Assembly: GCA_964343605.1 (NCBI GenBank)
Contig: CAYFKJ010000003.1
Coordinates: 1-64,000, forward strand
Direction: 5' to 3'
DNA length: 64,000 nt
Source of the DNA: CAYFKJ01 sp964343605
Lineage (GTDB): Bacteria > Pseudomonadota > Alphaproteobacteria > UBA2966
Of this stretch, positions 15,824 through 26,000 are shown piece after piece (the stretch's first letter is position 1; each line of letters opens with the position of its first letter). The notes beneath the pieces were generated by a model. It was not told the DNA's origin. It worked only from the letters and a program-made list of their open reading frames with translations, and did not search any database. Both the position numbers and the translations under genes were made by a program.

Positions 15824-16492
15824 ATGCACCTGGTTATTTTTGACTGCGACGGCACTTTGGTGGATAGCCAGCACACCATCGTGGAGAGTATGCAGTACGC
15901 CTTCGCGGCATCGGAACTGCCCGAGCCTGAAGCCGAGGAGATCCGCCGCGTCGTCGGTCTGTCGCTGCTGGAATGCATGGCCCGCCTGGCGCCGGGCGAA
16001 ACGATCTCCCGCCACCACGAGCTGGTTGAGGGCTATCGCGAGGCGTTCGCCGTCGTGCGCAATCGAACGGATAGTCGCGACCCCCTGTTTCCAGGCGTGC
16101 GACCGGTGATCGAGGATCTGGAGGCCGGGGGAGCGCTTCTCGGCATCGCCACCGGGAAGTCGCTGGCCGGTCTCAAGCGTACGCTGGACGAACACGGCCT
16201 GCGTGACAGGTTCATGTCGTTGCAGACGGCGGATCTCAACCCAGGCAAACCTCATCCCGGGATGATCGAACGTGCCATTGAGGAAACCGGCGTGGACAAC
16301 GATGCGACGGTAATGGTCGGCGATACGACTTACGATATGGAAATGGCGGTGAATGCCGGCGCCTTGGCCATCGGCGTCTCTTGGGGGTACCATGGGACGG
16401 ACGAACTTACGGAAGCGGGCGCCCACGCCATCATCGACGCCTTCGAAGAACTTCCGGCACTTGTCGACGCGTTACTGGGGAGGAACTCATGA
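15824..16492 (+). CDS. HAD-superfamily hydrolase, phosphoglycolate phosphatase-like
   Basis: A 222-residue HAD subfamily IA enzyme. Motif I is FDCDGTLVDS at residues 5-14, with the nucleophile Asp; motif II is IATGKSLAG; motif III includes KPHPGM; motif IV is VMVGDTTYDMEMA. A helical cap lies between motifs I and II. Members remove phosphate from phosphoglycolate and similar small molecules; the substrate here is not determined. The ATG at 15824 has CAGAGGAG upstream and gives the right N-terminus, although the frame is open 27 codons earlier. The stop overlaps the next start (ATGA). Confidence 0.9.
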   Translation: MHLVIFDCDGTLVDSQHTIVESMQYAFAASELPEPEAEEIRRVVGLSLLECMARLAPGETISRHHELVEGYREAFAVVRNRTDSRDPLFPGVRPVIEDLEAGGALLGIATGKSLAGLKRTLDEHGLRDRFMSLQTADLNPGKPHPGMIERAIEETGVDNDATVMVGDTTYDMEMAVNAGALAIGVSWGYHGTDELTEAGAHAIIDAFEELPALVDALLGRNS

Positions 16493-18513
16493 ATATCCGC
16501 AACATCGCAATCGGCGTCATCGCCCTCCTAGTCATCGTCATAGGCGGCGTTTTCGTTGCCATCTCCATGGTGGACGTGAACGCCTACCGCGGCGAAATCG
16601 CGGAGGCCGCCGAGCAGGCCACGGGACGCAAACTCGTCATCGCGGGCGAAGCCGACCTCAGCGTCTCGCTGTCGCCTTCGATCTCCGTTTCGGACGTCAC
16701 TTTCGCCAACGCGCCATGGGGATCGCGCACCGAACTGGCGAAACTCAAAGACGTTTCCGTCGAGGTTGCGTTGATGCCTTTGATCTCCGGCGACATCCAG
16801 GTCAAGCGGCTGGTGCTGTCCGGCCTCGACGTGCTGCTGGAGACCAACGACAAGGGCGTTGGAAATTGGGTGTTCGAAGGCGCCGAACCCGGCAGCGGGG
16901 ATGCCGATGCGGGTGAGGCCGGCGACCTGCCGACCGTCAACCTGATCGTCCTCAACGACATCAACCTGACCTATCGGGACGGCCAGTCCGGCGCGACCAC
17001 CAAGGTCGCCATCGCGCGGCTGGAAGGGCGGGCGGACAGCGCTTCCTCGCCGTTGGCGTTTTCTCTCGACGCGGCCTACAACAGTCAACCGATAAAGGCG
17101 TCGGGACGGCTCGGGCCATTGGCGGAATTGGCTGATCCCGACGATCCCTGGCCGCTCAATGTTAAACTTGCGGCCGGTGGGGCCGATATCTCCGTCGACG
17201 GCACGATCGCCAAACCCATGGCCGCCGACGGATTGGCCCTGAAATTTTCTGTCAACGGCAAGGATCTGGCAACGCTCAAGGGACTTGCCGGAGCGGAGCT
17301 CCCGAACCTGGGCCCCTACACCATTGCCGGCAACCTCAGCGGCAATCCGGATAATCTCGGCGTCAAGGGCCTTACCGCGAAAATCGGCGGCAGTGACGTG
17401 GGCGGAGACGTTCGTGTCCGCATGGCGGGCGGTTCCCCCAGCATTGAGGCACAGCTGAAATCGACCCTCCTCAACGTTGATGATTTTACCGGCGGGGCAA
17501 AGGAAAGCGCCCCGGCGGCGAAGCAGGAGACGGCCGCCAAGGATGGCAAGAAGCGCGTCTTCAGCGCCGATCCGCTTCCCTTGGAGGGGTTGAGCGCGGT
17601 CAACGCCGACGTCTCGGTGGCCGTCGGCAAGCTGATGGCCAGCGGTCTGGTGCTCGAGGACATCGGACTGGGGGCGAAACTCAAAGGTGGCAAGGCTGAT
17701 ATCACGCTTGAGAAGGCCAAGCTTTCGGACGGCGGGCTTACGGGAATGGTCTCGGTCGACGGCCGCAAGGGAAATTCCGGCGTTGCCGCCAAACTCAATG
17801 TCGCCAAGGTCGACATCGGCCGTTTGCTCAAGGAAATGGAGATCACCGATCTGCTGGTCGCCAAGCTTGACGCCGCCGTCGATGTTGCCGGCAAGGGCGA
17901 TTCGGTAAGGGCCATCATGGCGGGACTGAACGGCACCATGCAGGCCGCCTCCAACAACGGCAGCGTCGGCAGCAAATACATCGACCTGCTGGCCGCCGAT
18001 CTGCTGACCAGTCTGGTACCGGGCGGACCGGACACCAACGATACCAAGTTCAAGTGCCTGGTGACGGCGTTCGATATCAAAAAGGGTATCGCCACCAACA
18101 CGGCCTTGTTGTTCGAAACCGAAAAGATCGTCATCCAGGGTGGCGGTAAGATAAATCTGCAGGACGAAACCATCGACATGCAGATCAAGCCCAAGCCCAA
18201 GGATGCCAGCCTGTTGAGCCTGGCCGTGCCGATCGATATCGGCGGAACGCTAGCGGAACCGTCGGCCGGCCCCAACGCTGGTGCGGTCGCCGTCGGCGTG
18301 GTCGGCCTGGCGGCATCGGCGGTCAATCCGTTGGCCTTGCTTGTTCCCCTGGTGAGCGCGGGCAGCGAAGACAAAAATCCCTGCCTGACGGCATCGGCGG
18401 GCGGCGGCAAGACGGCCCCCGCGGCGGCCAAGAAACAACCGGCGCCGGCCAAAAAGAAAGAGGAGGGCGGCCTGGGCGGCGTCCTCAAGTCGATCCTGCC
18501 AGGCAGCGACTAG
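16489..18513 (+). CDS. AsmA-family envelope protein
   Basis: A 674-residue protein with one N-terminal membrane segment (IGVIALLVIVIGGVFVAI, residues 8-25) and a long periplasmic part rich in beta structure. The first 150 residues match the AsmA pattern: GRKLVIAGEADLSVSLSPSI, FANAPWGS, and VEVALMPLISGDIQVKRLVL. The C-terminal AsmA_2-like part includes GGGKINLQDETIDMQIKPKP. The extreme C-terminus is a low-complexity Lys/Ala/Pro segment. Family members bridge the envelope and are proposed to move phospholipids to the outer membrane. The start overlaps the HAD gene by four bases. Confidence 0.88.
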   Translation: MNIRNIAIGVIALLVIVIGGVFVAISMVDVNAYRGEIAEAAEQATGRKLVIAGEADLSVSLSPSISVSDVTFANAPWGSRTELAKLKDVSVEVALMPLISGDIQVKRLVLSGLDVLLETNDKGVGNWVFEGAEPGSGDADAGEAGDLPTVNLIVLNDINLTYRDGQSGATTKVAIARLEGRADSASSPLAFSLDAAYNSQPIKASGRLGPLAELADPDDPWPLNVKLAAGGADISVDGTIAKPMAADGLALKFSVNGKDLATLKGLAGAELPNLGPYTIAGNLSGNPDNLGVKGLTAKIGGSDVGGDVRVRMAGGSPSIEAQLKSTLLNVDDFTGGAKESAPAAKQETAAKDGKKRVFSADPLPLEGLSAVNADVSVAVGKLMASGLVLEDIGLGAKLKGGKADITLEKAKLSDGGLTGMVSVDGRKGNSGVAAKLNVAKVDIGRLLKEMEITDLLVAKLDAAVDVAGKGDSVRAIMAGLNGTMQAASNNGSVGSKYIDLLAADLLTSLVPGGPDTNDTKFKCLVTAFDIKKGIATNTALLFETEKIVIQGGGKINLQDETIDMQIKPKPKDASLLSLAVPIDIGGTLAEPSAGPNAGAVAVGVVGLAASAVNPLALLVPLVSAGSEDKNPCLTASAGGGKTAPAAAKKQPAPAKKKEEGGLGGVLKSILPGSD

Positions 18514-18531
18514 ATCGAGGCGATAGTTTAA

Positions 18532-19227
18532 GTGAAGCGTTTTTATAAGACGGCCGGGGTGCAGGCCACTCCGGCCGGCCACGCCATCGTGCTCGACGGA
18601 AAGTCCGTCAAGACGCCATTACGGGCGGAGCTGACGGTACCGACCGAGGCCCTGGCGGCGGCGATCGCCGCCGAATGGCAAGCCCAGGACGAGGAAATCG
18701 ATCCCGATTCGATGCCGTTGATGCGCCATGCCGCGACGGCCGTCGACCGGGTTGCGGCAACGCGGGACGATGTTGTCGACCAAATCGCCGCTTACGGCGG
18801 GCATGATCTGCTTTGTTACCGTGCCGAGGAACCCGCCCTGGCGGCGGCGCAGGCCAAGCTCTGGCAACCTCTATTGGACTGGGCCGAAAATGAATTTGAC
18901 GCGCGACTGGAGGTGACGGAGGGGCTTGTGCCCATCGAACAGCCGCCTGCCTCACTCGAATATCTGAGGGCCCGTGTCGCCCAGCACGGCGATTTCGAAT
19001 TGGCGGCGCTTCACACCATGACCTCGCTGACGGGATCCCTGGTGCTCGCCTTGGCCATGTCGAGCGGCCGGATCGACAGCGAAGCGGCCTGGCAGGCCGT
19101 GATCGTTGACGAGGTACACCAGGAAGAGCGCTGGGGGACCGATCGGGAAGCGGCGGAGCGTCGTCAGGCTATGTTCGAGGCGGTGGACGCATCAATGAAA
19201 TTCCTGACTTTGTGCCGCTCCGCATAA
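18532..19227 (+). CDS. ATP12-family F1-ATPase assembly chaperone
   Basis: A 231-residue protein beginning MKRFYKTAGVQ. It holds the ATP12 blocks VLDGKSVKTPLRAELTVPTE, IAAEWQAQDEEIDPDSMPLM, and the C-terminal HQEERWGTDREAAERR. ATP12 binds free F1 alpha subunits until they join beta; the family is restricted to mitochondria and alphaproteobacteria, which supports the taxonomic call. The start is GTG at 18532. It follows the AsmA gene by 18 bases and closes this gene run. A 159-base gap then precedes pccB. Confidence 0.92.
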   Translation: MKRFYKTAGVQATPAGHAIVLDGKSVKTPLRAELTVPTEALAAAIAAEWQAQDEEIDPDSMPLMRHAATAVDRVAATRDDVVDQIAAYGGHDLLCYRAEEPALAAAQAKLWQPLLDWAENEFDARLEVTEGLVPIEQPPASLEYLRARVAQHGDFELAALHTMTSLTGSLVLALAMSSGRIDSEAAWQAVIVDEVHQEERWGTDREAAERRQAMFEAVDASMKFLTLCRSA

Positions 19228-19386
19228 ATCCATCCTGTTCCGTTGAAAATGGCCGGAAAATGGCCGAATTAGGGGCCCGAAAAGGCTTATACACTGGCCA
19301 GCGGGCGGATATGATGGTATCTCCCGTGTCGCGTCAATAAGCCCCCCAAAGCTGCCCGTTTCGGGCTGCCACTTCCAGGAGCCGCC

Positions 19387-20919
19387 ATGCAGGAGATCAT
19401 TCGCCAACTTGAGGAAATGCGTGCCCGCGCCCGCGCCGGAGGCGGCGAAAAAAGAGCCCAGGCACAACACGCGAAGGGCAAGCTGACGGCCCGTGAACGG
19501 ATCGAATTGCTGCTCGATCCGGGCTCGTTCGAGGAATACGACATGTTCGTGGAGCACCGCTGCACGGACTTCGGCATGGAAGACCAGAAAGTGCCGGGCG
19601 ATGGCGTCGTGACCGGGTCCGGAACCATCAACGGCCGTTTGATTTTCGTTTTCAGCCAGGATTTCACGGTCTTCGGCGGTTCGCTGTCCGAATCCCACGC
19701 GCAAAAGATCTGCAAAGTGATGGATCAGGCCATGAAGGTCGGTGCGCCGGTCATCGGGCTCAACGATTCCGGCGGCGCCCGCATTCAGGAAGGCATTGAT
19801 TCGTTGGCCGGCTATGCCGACGTCTTCCAGCGCAACGTGCTGGCCTCCGGCGTCGTGCCGCAAATCTCCGTCATCATGGGGCCGTGCGCCGGTGGCGCGG
19901 TCTATTCACCGGCCATGACCGACTTCATCTTCATGGTAAAGGACAGCTCCTACATGTTCGTCACCGGTCCTGAAGTCGTCAAAACCGTGACACAGGAAAC
20001 GGTCACGCAGGAGGAACTCGGCGGCGCCATCACCCACAGCGGCAAATCGGGCGTGGCCGACCTGGCCTTCGAGAACGACGTGGAGGCGTTGGAACAGGTA
20101 CGCCGCTTCGTCGATTTTCTGCCGGCCTCGAACCGCGCCGTGGCGCCGGTCCGGGAGACCCCCGATCCCAGCGACCGCGTCGAAGTCTCGCTCGACACCC
20201 TGGTGCCGGCCGATCCCCACAAGCCCTACGACATGATGGAATTGATCAAAAAGGTCGTGGACGAGGGCGATTTCTTTGAAATTCAGCCGGACTACGCCAA
20301 GAACATCATCGTCGGCATGGGCCGGATCGCCGGTTCCACGGTCGGCGTGGTGGCCAACCAGCCCATGGTTCTGGCCGGCTGTCTGGATATCGATTCCAGC
20401 CGCAAGGCTGCCCGCTTCGTGCGCTTTTGCGACTGTTACAACATTCCCATCCTGACGCTGGTGGACGTGCCGGGCTTCCTGCCGGGCACGGCCCAGGAAT
20501 ACGGCGGCATCATCAAGCACGGGGCCAAGCTGCTCTACGCCTTTGCCGAGGCGACGGTGCCTAAAGTGACGGTGATAACGCGCAAGGCCTACGGCGGCGC
20601 CTATGACGTCATGAGTTCCAAGCACCTGCGCGGCGACATGAATTACGCTTGGCCGACCGCCGAGATAGCGGTGATGGGCTCGAAAGGGGCGGTGGAAATC
20701 ATCTTCCGCAACGAAATCGGCGACGACGAAAAGATCCAGAAGCGCACTGACGAATATCAGGAAAAATTCGCCAATCCCTTCGTCGCCGGCCACCGCGGTT
20801 TCATCGACGACGTCATAATGCCGCACAACACCCGTATGCGCGTGGCCAAGGCCTTGGACGTGTTGCGCAACAAGCAGCTTGAGAACCCGTGGAAGAAGCA
20901 CGGGAACATCCCATTGTAG
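19387..20919 (+). CDS. pccB: Acyl-CoA carboxylase carboxyltransferase subunit, propionyl-CoA type
   Basis: A 510-residue biotin-dependent carboxyltransferase. It transfers the carboxyl group from carboxybiotin to an acyl-CoA, most likely propionyl-CoA. Visible blocks are GKLTARERIELLLDPGSFEE near residue 33, GGSLSESHAQKICKVMDQAM, the acyl-CoA site LNDSGGARIQEGIDSLAGYA, MGPCAGGAVYSPAMTDFIFM, and the C-terminal biotin site region GGIIKHGAKLLYAFAEATVP and TRKAYGGAYDVM. Length and motifs match PccB better than AccD. The partner alpha subunit starts 16 bases downstream. Confidence 0.94.
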   Translation: MQEIIRQLEEMRARARAGGGEKRAQAQHAKGKLTARERIELLLDPGSFEEYDMFVEHRCTDFGMEDQKVPGDGVVTGSGTINGRLIFVFSQDFTVFGGSLSESHAQKICKVMDQAMKVGAPVIGLNDSGGARIQEGIDSLAGYADVFQRNVLASGVVPQISVIMGPCAGGAVYSPAMTDFIFMVKDSSYMFVTGPEVVKTVTQETVTQEELGGAITHSGKSGVADLAFENDVEALEQVRRFVDFLPASNRAVAPVRETPDPSDRVEVSLDTLVPADPHKPYDMMELIKKVVDEGDFFEIQPDYAKNIIVGMGRIAGSTVGVVANQPMVLAGCLDIDSSRKAARFVRFCDCYNIPILTLVDVPGFLPGTAQEYGGIIKHGAKLLYAFAEATVPKVTVITRKAYGGAYDVMSSKHLRGDMNYAWPTAEIAVMGSKGAVEIIFRNEIGDDEKIQKRTDEYQEKFANPFVAGHRGFIDDVIMPHNTRMRVAKALDVLRNKQLENPWKKHGNIPL

Positions 20920-20935
20920 AGAGGTACGGTTCGGC

Positions 20936-22918
20936 ATGTTTTCTAAGATTCTGGTTGCCAACCGGGGGGAAATCGCCTGCCGCGTGATCCGCAGCGCGCG
21001 CGACATGGGCATCAAGACGGTCGCGGTCTATTCGGAAGCCGACAAGGCGGCGCTCCACGTCGATATGGCGGACGAAGCCGTTTGCATCGGTCCGGCAGCC
21101 GCGGCCGAGAGTTATCTGGTGATCGACAATATTCTTGCCGCGATCAAGGAGACCGGCGCCGAGGCCGTTCACCCAGGCTACGGCTTCCTCTCGGAAAACG
21201 CCGCTTTTGTCGAGGCGTTGGAAGCGGCGGGCGTCACCTTCATCGGTCCGGGCACCAAAGCCATCGCGGCGATGGGTGACAAGATCGAATCGAAGAAGCT
21301 GGCGGCGGAAGCCGAAGTGGCGACGGTCCCCGGTTATCTCGGCGTCATCCAGGATGCTGACGAAGCCGTCAAGATCGCCGAGGAAATTGGCTATCCCGTC
21401 ATGATCAAGGCCTCCGCCGGCGGCGGTGGCAAGGGCATGCGAGTGGCCTACGACGAGGCCGAAACGCGCGAGGGTTTCGAACGCTCGGTCTCCGAAGCCA
21501 AATCCAGCTTCGGCGACGACCGGGTTTTTATCGAAAAATTCATCACCGAACCGCGCCACATCGAAATCCAGGTGCTCGCCGACAGCCACGGCAACGTCAT
21601 CTATCTCGGCGAGCGCGAATGCTCGATCCAGCGTCGCCACCAGAAAGTCATCGAGGAAGCGCCGAGCCCCTTCCTGGACGAGGCAACGCGAAAAGCCATG
21701 GGCGAACAGGCCGTCGCCCTGGCCAAGGCGGTGGATTATAAATCTGCGGGCACCGTGGAGTTCATCGTCGACGTAGACCGGAACTTTTATTTCCTAGAGA
21801 TGAACACGCGCTTGCAGGTCGAACATCCCGTGACGGAATTGATCACCGGCGTCGACCTGGTGGAGCAAATGATCCGGGTGGCGGCGGGCGAGAAACTTTC
21901 GCTGGCGCAGGATGATATCAAGCTGAACGGCTGGGCCATCGAATCACGCATTTATGCCGAGGATCCGGTGCGCGGATTTCTGCCCTCGACCGGGCGTCTC
22001 TCGCGCTACATGGAGCCCGTGGGCGCTGACGTGCGCAACGACACGGGTGTCACGGAAGGCGATGAAATATCGCTTTACTACGACCCCATGATTTCCAAGC
22101 TGTGCACGTACGGCGCAACGCGGGAGCAAGCCGTCGAGCGCATGTCGGCGGCGCTGGACAGGACCGTGATTCGCGGTATCGGCAACAACATCGGATTTCT
22201 TTCCGCCGTCATGGCGCATCCGCGCTTCCGGGAAGGGCGGCTTTCGACCAACTTTATCGCCGAGGAATATCCCGATGGCTTCAGCGGCGCGGAGTTGGAC
22301 AACGAAGCCTCGTTGCGTCTGATCGCCGTGGTTGCCGCGGTTCACCGCTGGGTGACGCGGCGCGAGGTCCGCATTCCGGGTCAGATCAGCGGCTACGACC
22401 GGCGCGTGGCGTCGGAATGGGTCGTCGGTCTAGCCGGCACGGACCATGCGGTATCGGTCTCGAGAGACGGCGAGATCGTCAATGTCGAGGTGGACGACCG
22501 GACGTTTGCCGTGCACAGCCAAAGCAATTTCGGCGACATCCTGTTCGAGGGCAGCGTCAACGGCGACGACATCGCGGTGGAGATCGAAGCCGTGCCCGGC
22601 GGCTATCGCATTGCCCATGGAGGGGCCGCGGCGGTGATGGCGGTTCGCTCTCCCCGGGCGGCCGAATTGGCGAGCCGTATGCCTGTGAAGGAACCGCCGG
22701 ACCTCTCGGCGTTTCTGTTGTCTCCGATGCCGGGGCTGGTCGTTGAAATCAAAGTGAGCGAGGGTGAGGAGGTCAAGGCCGGGCAGGCGCTGGCCATCAT
22801 CGACGCCATGAAGATGGAAAACGTCCTGGCGGCTGAACGCGATGGAGTGGTCGCCGCCGTGAAGGCGGAACCGGGCGACAGTTTGGCGACCGATCAGGTA
22901 ATCCTCGAATTCGAATAG
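20936..22918 (+). CDS. pccA: Acyl-CoA carboxylase biotin-containing alpha subunit, propionyl-CoA type
   Basis: A 660-residue protein that combines biotin carboxylase and biotin carrier functions. The N-terminus is FSKILVANRGEIACRVIRSA. The ATP-grasp part has the glycine loop KASAGGGGKGMRVAYDE and EMNTRLQVEHPVTE. The C-terminal biotinyl domain has AIIDAMKMENVLAAE, in which Lys626 would carry biotin. The region between them corresponds to the BT domain that contacts the beta subunit. The ATG at 20936 gives the family N-terminus. With pccB it would make propionyl-CoA carboxylase, feeding the methylmalonyl-CoA route; that pathway also needs B12, as does nrdJ in this window. Confidence 0.94.
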   Translation: MFSKILVANRGEIACRVIRSARDMGIKTVAVYSEADKAALHVDMADEAVCIGPAAAAESYLVIDNILAAIKETGAEAVHPGYGFLSENAAFVEALEAAGVTFIGPGTKAIAAMGDKIESKKLAAEAEVATVPGYLGVIQDADEAVKIAEEIGYPVMIKASAGGGGKGMRVAYDEAETREGFERSVSEAKSSFGDDRVFIEKFITEPRHIEIQVLADSHGNVIYLGERECSIQRRHQKVIEEAPSPFLDEATRKAMGEQAVALAKAVDYKSAGTVEFIVDVDRNFYFLEMNTRLQVEHPVTELITGVDLVEQMIRVAAGEKLSLAQDDIKLNGWAIESRIYAEDPVRGFLPSTGRLSRYMEPVGADVRNDTGVTEGDEISLYYDPMISKLCTYGATREQAVERMSAALDRTVIRGIGNNIGFLSAVMAHPRFREGRLSTNFIAEEYPDGFSGAELDNEASLRLIAVVAAVHRWVTRREVRIPGQISGYDRRVASEWVVGLAGTDHAVSVSRDGEIVNVEVDDRTFAVHSQSNFGDILFEGSVNGDDIAVEIEAVPGGYRIAHGGAAAVMAVRSPRAAELASRMPVKEPPDLSAFLLSPMPGLVVEIKVSEGEEVKAGQALAIIDAMKMENVLAAERDGVVAAVKAEPGDSLATDQVILEFE

Positions 22919-23040
22919 AGGGATAGGAAAATGCCTATCTGAATCGGCAAATTTTTCGTGAAGTCATGAACGTTTAACTGGCAATATACGGGCGGGGGCG
23001 CTGATCGTCGGCGGGTTGCCGGCGTCTTAGGTCACGCGCA

Positions 23041-26000
23041 ATGGGTTGCGCGGCGGAGTTGGGATTGGTGACGAACACAGTTGAGTTGGATGCCAGTGAT
23101 CTGGATCGGCTCAGGCTCCTGGACCAGCTTGAACTTTCCGGCGACTCCGTCTGGGAAACGGACGCCGAGTTCAGGTACACCTATTTTTCGGACAATGCTC
23201 TGGCGGGAACAGGCTGGAAATCTGCCGACCTAATCGGCAAAACACCCGGCGACGTCGGCTGGGACGTCGTCGGCGAGGAAATGAGTTGGGAAGACCTGCT
23301 CCAGTATATTGAAGCAGGCGAGGCGTTCGCCGGTTTGGAAATCCGCATCCCGATCGCTGACAGCGGCGAGCGCATCGTCAGCATCGGCGGCAAGCCCTTG
23401 CACGACGAGCGCGGTGCGTTTGTCGGCTACCGCGGAATTGCCCACGATGTCACCTCCCAGAAACGAACGCAGACTCTTCTTCGCATCAACAACAGCATTT
23501 TGGAACGCTTGGCGCGCGGCGAGCCGCTGCCCGACATTCTCACAACCATCGTTGAAACCATCGAACAATTGCTCACGGGCGTGGTCGGCGCCGTCAGGTT
23601 CCTCAACGTCGAAACCGGCAAATTGGAATTTGCGGCGGCGTCCGAAATAGGTCAGTCCATGGCCGAGAGGATGCCCGAGATATTCGTCAGCGAAGACATG
23701 GGACCTTGCGGCGTCGCCATGCGCGAGGCTCGCCTCGATGGCGTTGAGGACGGCAGCGCGTTGGCTCCCGGCGATCCCATGAAGGAACGGCTCGACGCCT
23801 TTTGCGTTGTGTCGCTCTGGGCTCAACCTATCTTGCTGGCCAGCAATGAGCCGGTGGGCGTCTTGAACGTCTTCTCGGGAGATCCCTACTGTCCGAGTGG
23901 CATCGACGAGGCGATTCTGGCCGCGCTTGCACGGGTCGCCGGCATCGCGTTCGAGCGCCATAATGTGGGCCAGGCGCTGGCCAACAGCGAAATCAGATTT
24001 CGCGATATCGCGGAATCGACGTCGGACTGGTTTTGGGAAACCGATAGGGACTCGAAAATCTGTTACGTCTCCGGCCGCGTCGAAGAGATTACCGGCATTC
24101 CGGTTTCGCATTTCATGGGCCGGCGGCGCGACGAGTTTCCCGGGACCGGTGTCGAGCCGGAATTCTGGCTTTCACACATCCAAGACGTTGCCGAGAAAAA
24201 GCCTTTTAGGGATTTGACTTATCCTGTCGTCAATCCGGCGGGCGAGGAGCGTTGGTTCCGCATCAGCGGCAAACCCGCCTACGACATCAACGGTGAGTAC
24301 GTCGGATACCGGGGCTCCGGACGGGACATCACTGAGGAGGTCGAGGCGCAAAACCGGGCCCAGGAGGCGGAGCATCTCATGATGGATGCGATCGAGAAAA
24401 GCGCCGAGGGTCTGACGCTGTGGGATGCCGATCACCGCTTTATCGTCGGCAACATGTCGAAGCTCGCTCACGAGGAACGGATTGCACCTGAGGACCGGCT
24501 TGTGCCCGGGATGACGTTCCGCGAATACGCACGCATTGTCGCTCGCGCGGGAATCTTGCCGGAGGCAAAAGGCCGCGAGGACGAGTGGTTTGAGGAACGC
24601 GTGGCAGATTTTGAAAAAGCCGACGGCAAGCCGATCATCCAGGAAAGATTGACCGGCGAGTGGGTGCGCGTCACAGACCACAAGACCAGGGACGGCGGCC
24701 GGCTGACGGTTTACTCGGATATTTCCTCAATCATGGAGCGCGAGGCCAAAATTCGTGCTGCTGAAGAACGGCTGACCGACGCCATCGAGTCGATATCCCA
24801 GGGATTCATTTTGTATGACGCCGAGGACCGGTTGATCCTGACCAACAGCAAGTACCGCGAGTTTTTCCCGGAGCTGCACGAGGAATTGAGGCCGGGGACC
24901 CCTTTCGAAACCATCGTCAGGGCGGCGGCGGAAAAAATCTTCTTCGAAGATGTCGAAGAATTCACCGAAAAGCGTATCGCCTGGCGCCGCAATCCGGAGG
25001 ATCCGTACAAAATTCATCGGGTGGGCGGCAAATGGCTGATGAACAACGAAAGGGCCACGCGTTCGGGCGGTACGGTCAGTGTTTGGACCGACATCACAGA
25101 TGTAAGAGAACGCGATGAAGCGCTTATGCTTTCCGAGGAACGTTTCGCCATGGCCTTCCAATCCAGTGCCATCATGATGGCGATATCGTCGAAGGACGAA
25201 GGCGTTCTGTTGGAGGTCAACGATCATTGGCTTAGGTCCCTTGGCTTTGAGCGCGACGAGGTGATCGGCAGGTCGGCCGTCGAACTCGGGATTTGGCCGG
25301 ACGCGGGCGACCGTGAGAAACTGATCGAAGCGCTTGATCGGAAGGGTCGTGTTCGGGAGATGGAGACCACGATTCGGACGAAATCCGGGGAACACATTCA
25401 GGTCTTGAATTCCTGCGAGCCGATCGATGTGGGCGGAGAGAAGCGCGTGCTCTTCGTAACCCAGAACATTTCCGAGCAAAAACGGATCGAGGAGCAATTG
25501 CGCAACGCCCGCGATCAGGCGGAGTACGCCAGTCGGACCAAATCCGAATTCCTCGCCAATATGAGCCACGAACTGCGCACGCCGCTGAATGCCGTGATCG
25601 GGTTTGCCGAATTCATCGAGCGCGAAATATATGGCTCTTTGGGCGACGAAAGGTACAAGGGTTACGTTTCGGACATCAAGGCGAGCGGCGTTCACCTGCT
25701 CGATCTGATCAACGACATACTCGATGTTTCCCGCGTCGAGGCCGGCCGCCTGGAGTTGCGCGAAAGCGTGGTCGACGTGGAGGAGGCCGTGAGATCGAGC
25801 GCGCGTTTCATCAGGGACCGCGCCCACCAGTCGGAGATATCGGTCGATCTGTCGTTCGAGCCGGGATTGCCGGATCTATTCTGCGACGAAACGAAGTTCA
25901 AGCAGATCCTCGTCAATCTGCTGGGCAATGCCGTCAAGTTTACGGAACGTGGCGGCAGCATCTCGGTCCGGGCTTACGTCTGCCCCCATCTCGGCGGCGT

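Noticed and set aside
22922..22939. Hairpin GATAGG-AAAATG-CCTATC after pccA as a terminator
   Set aside because: The stem is only six base pairs and there is no T-run, so it is too weak to claim.
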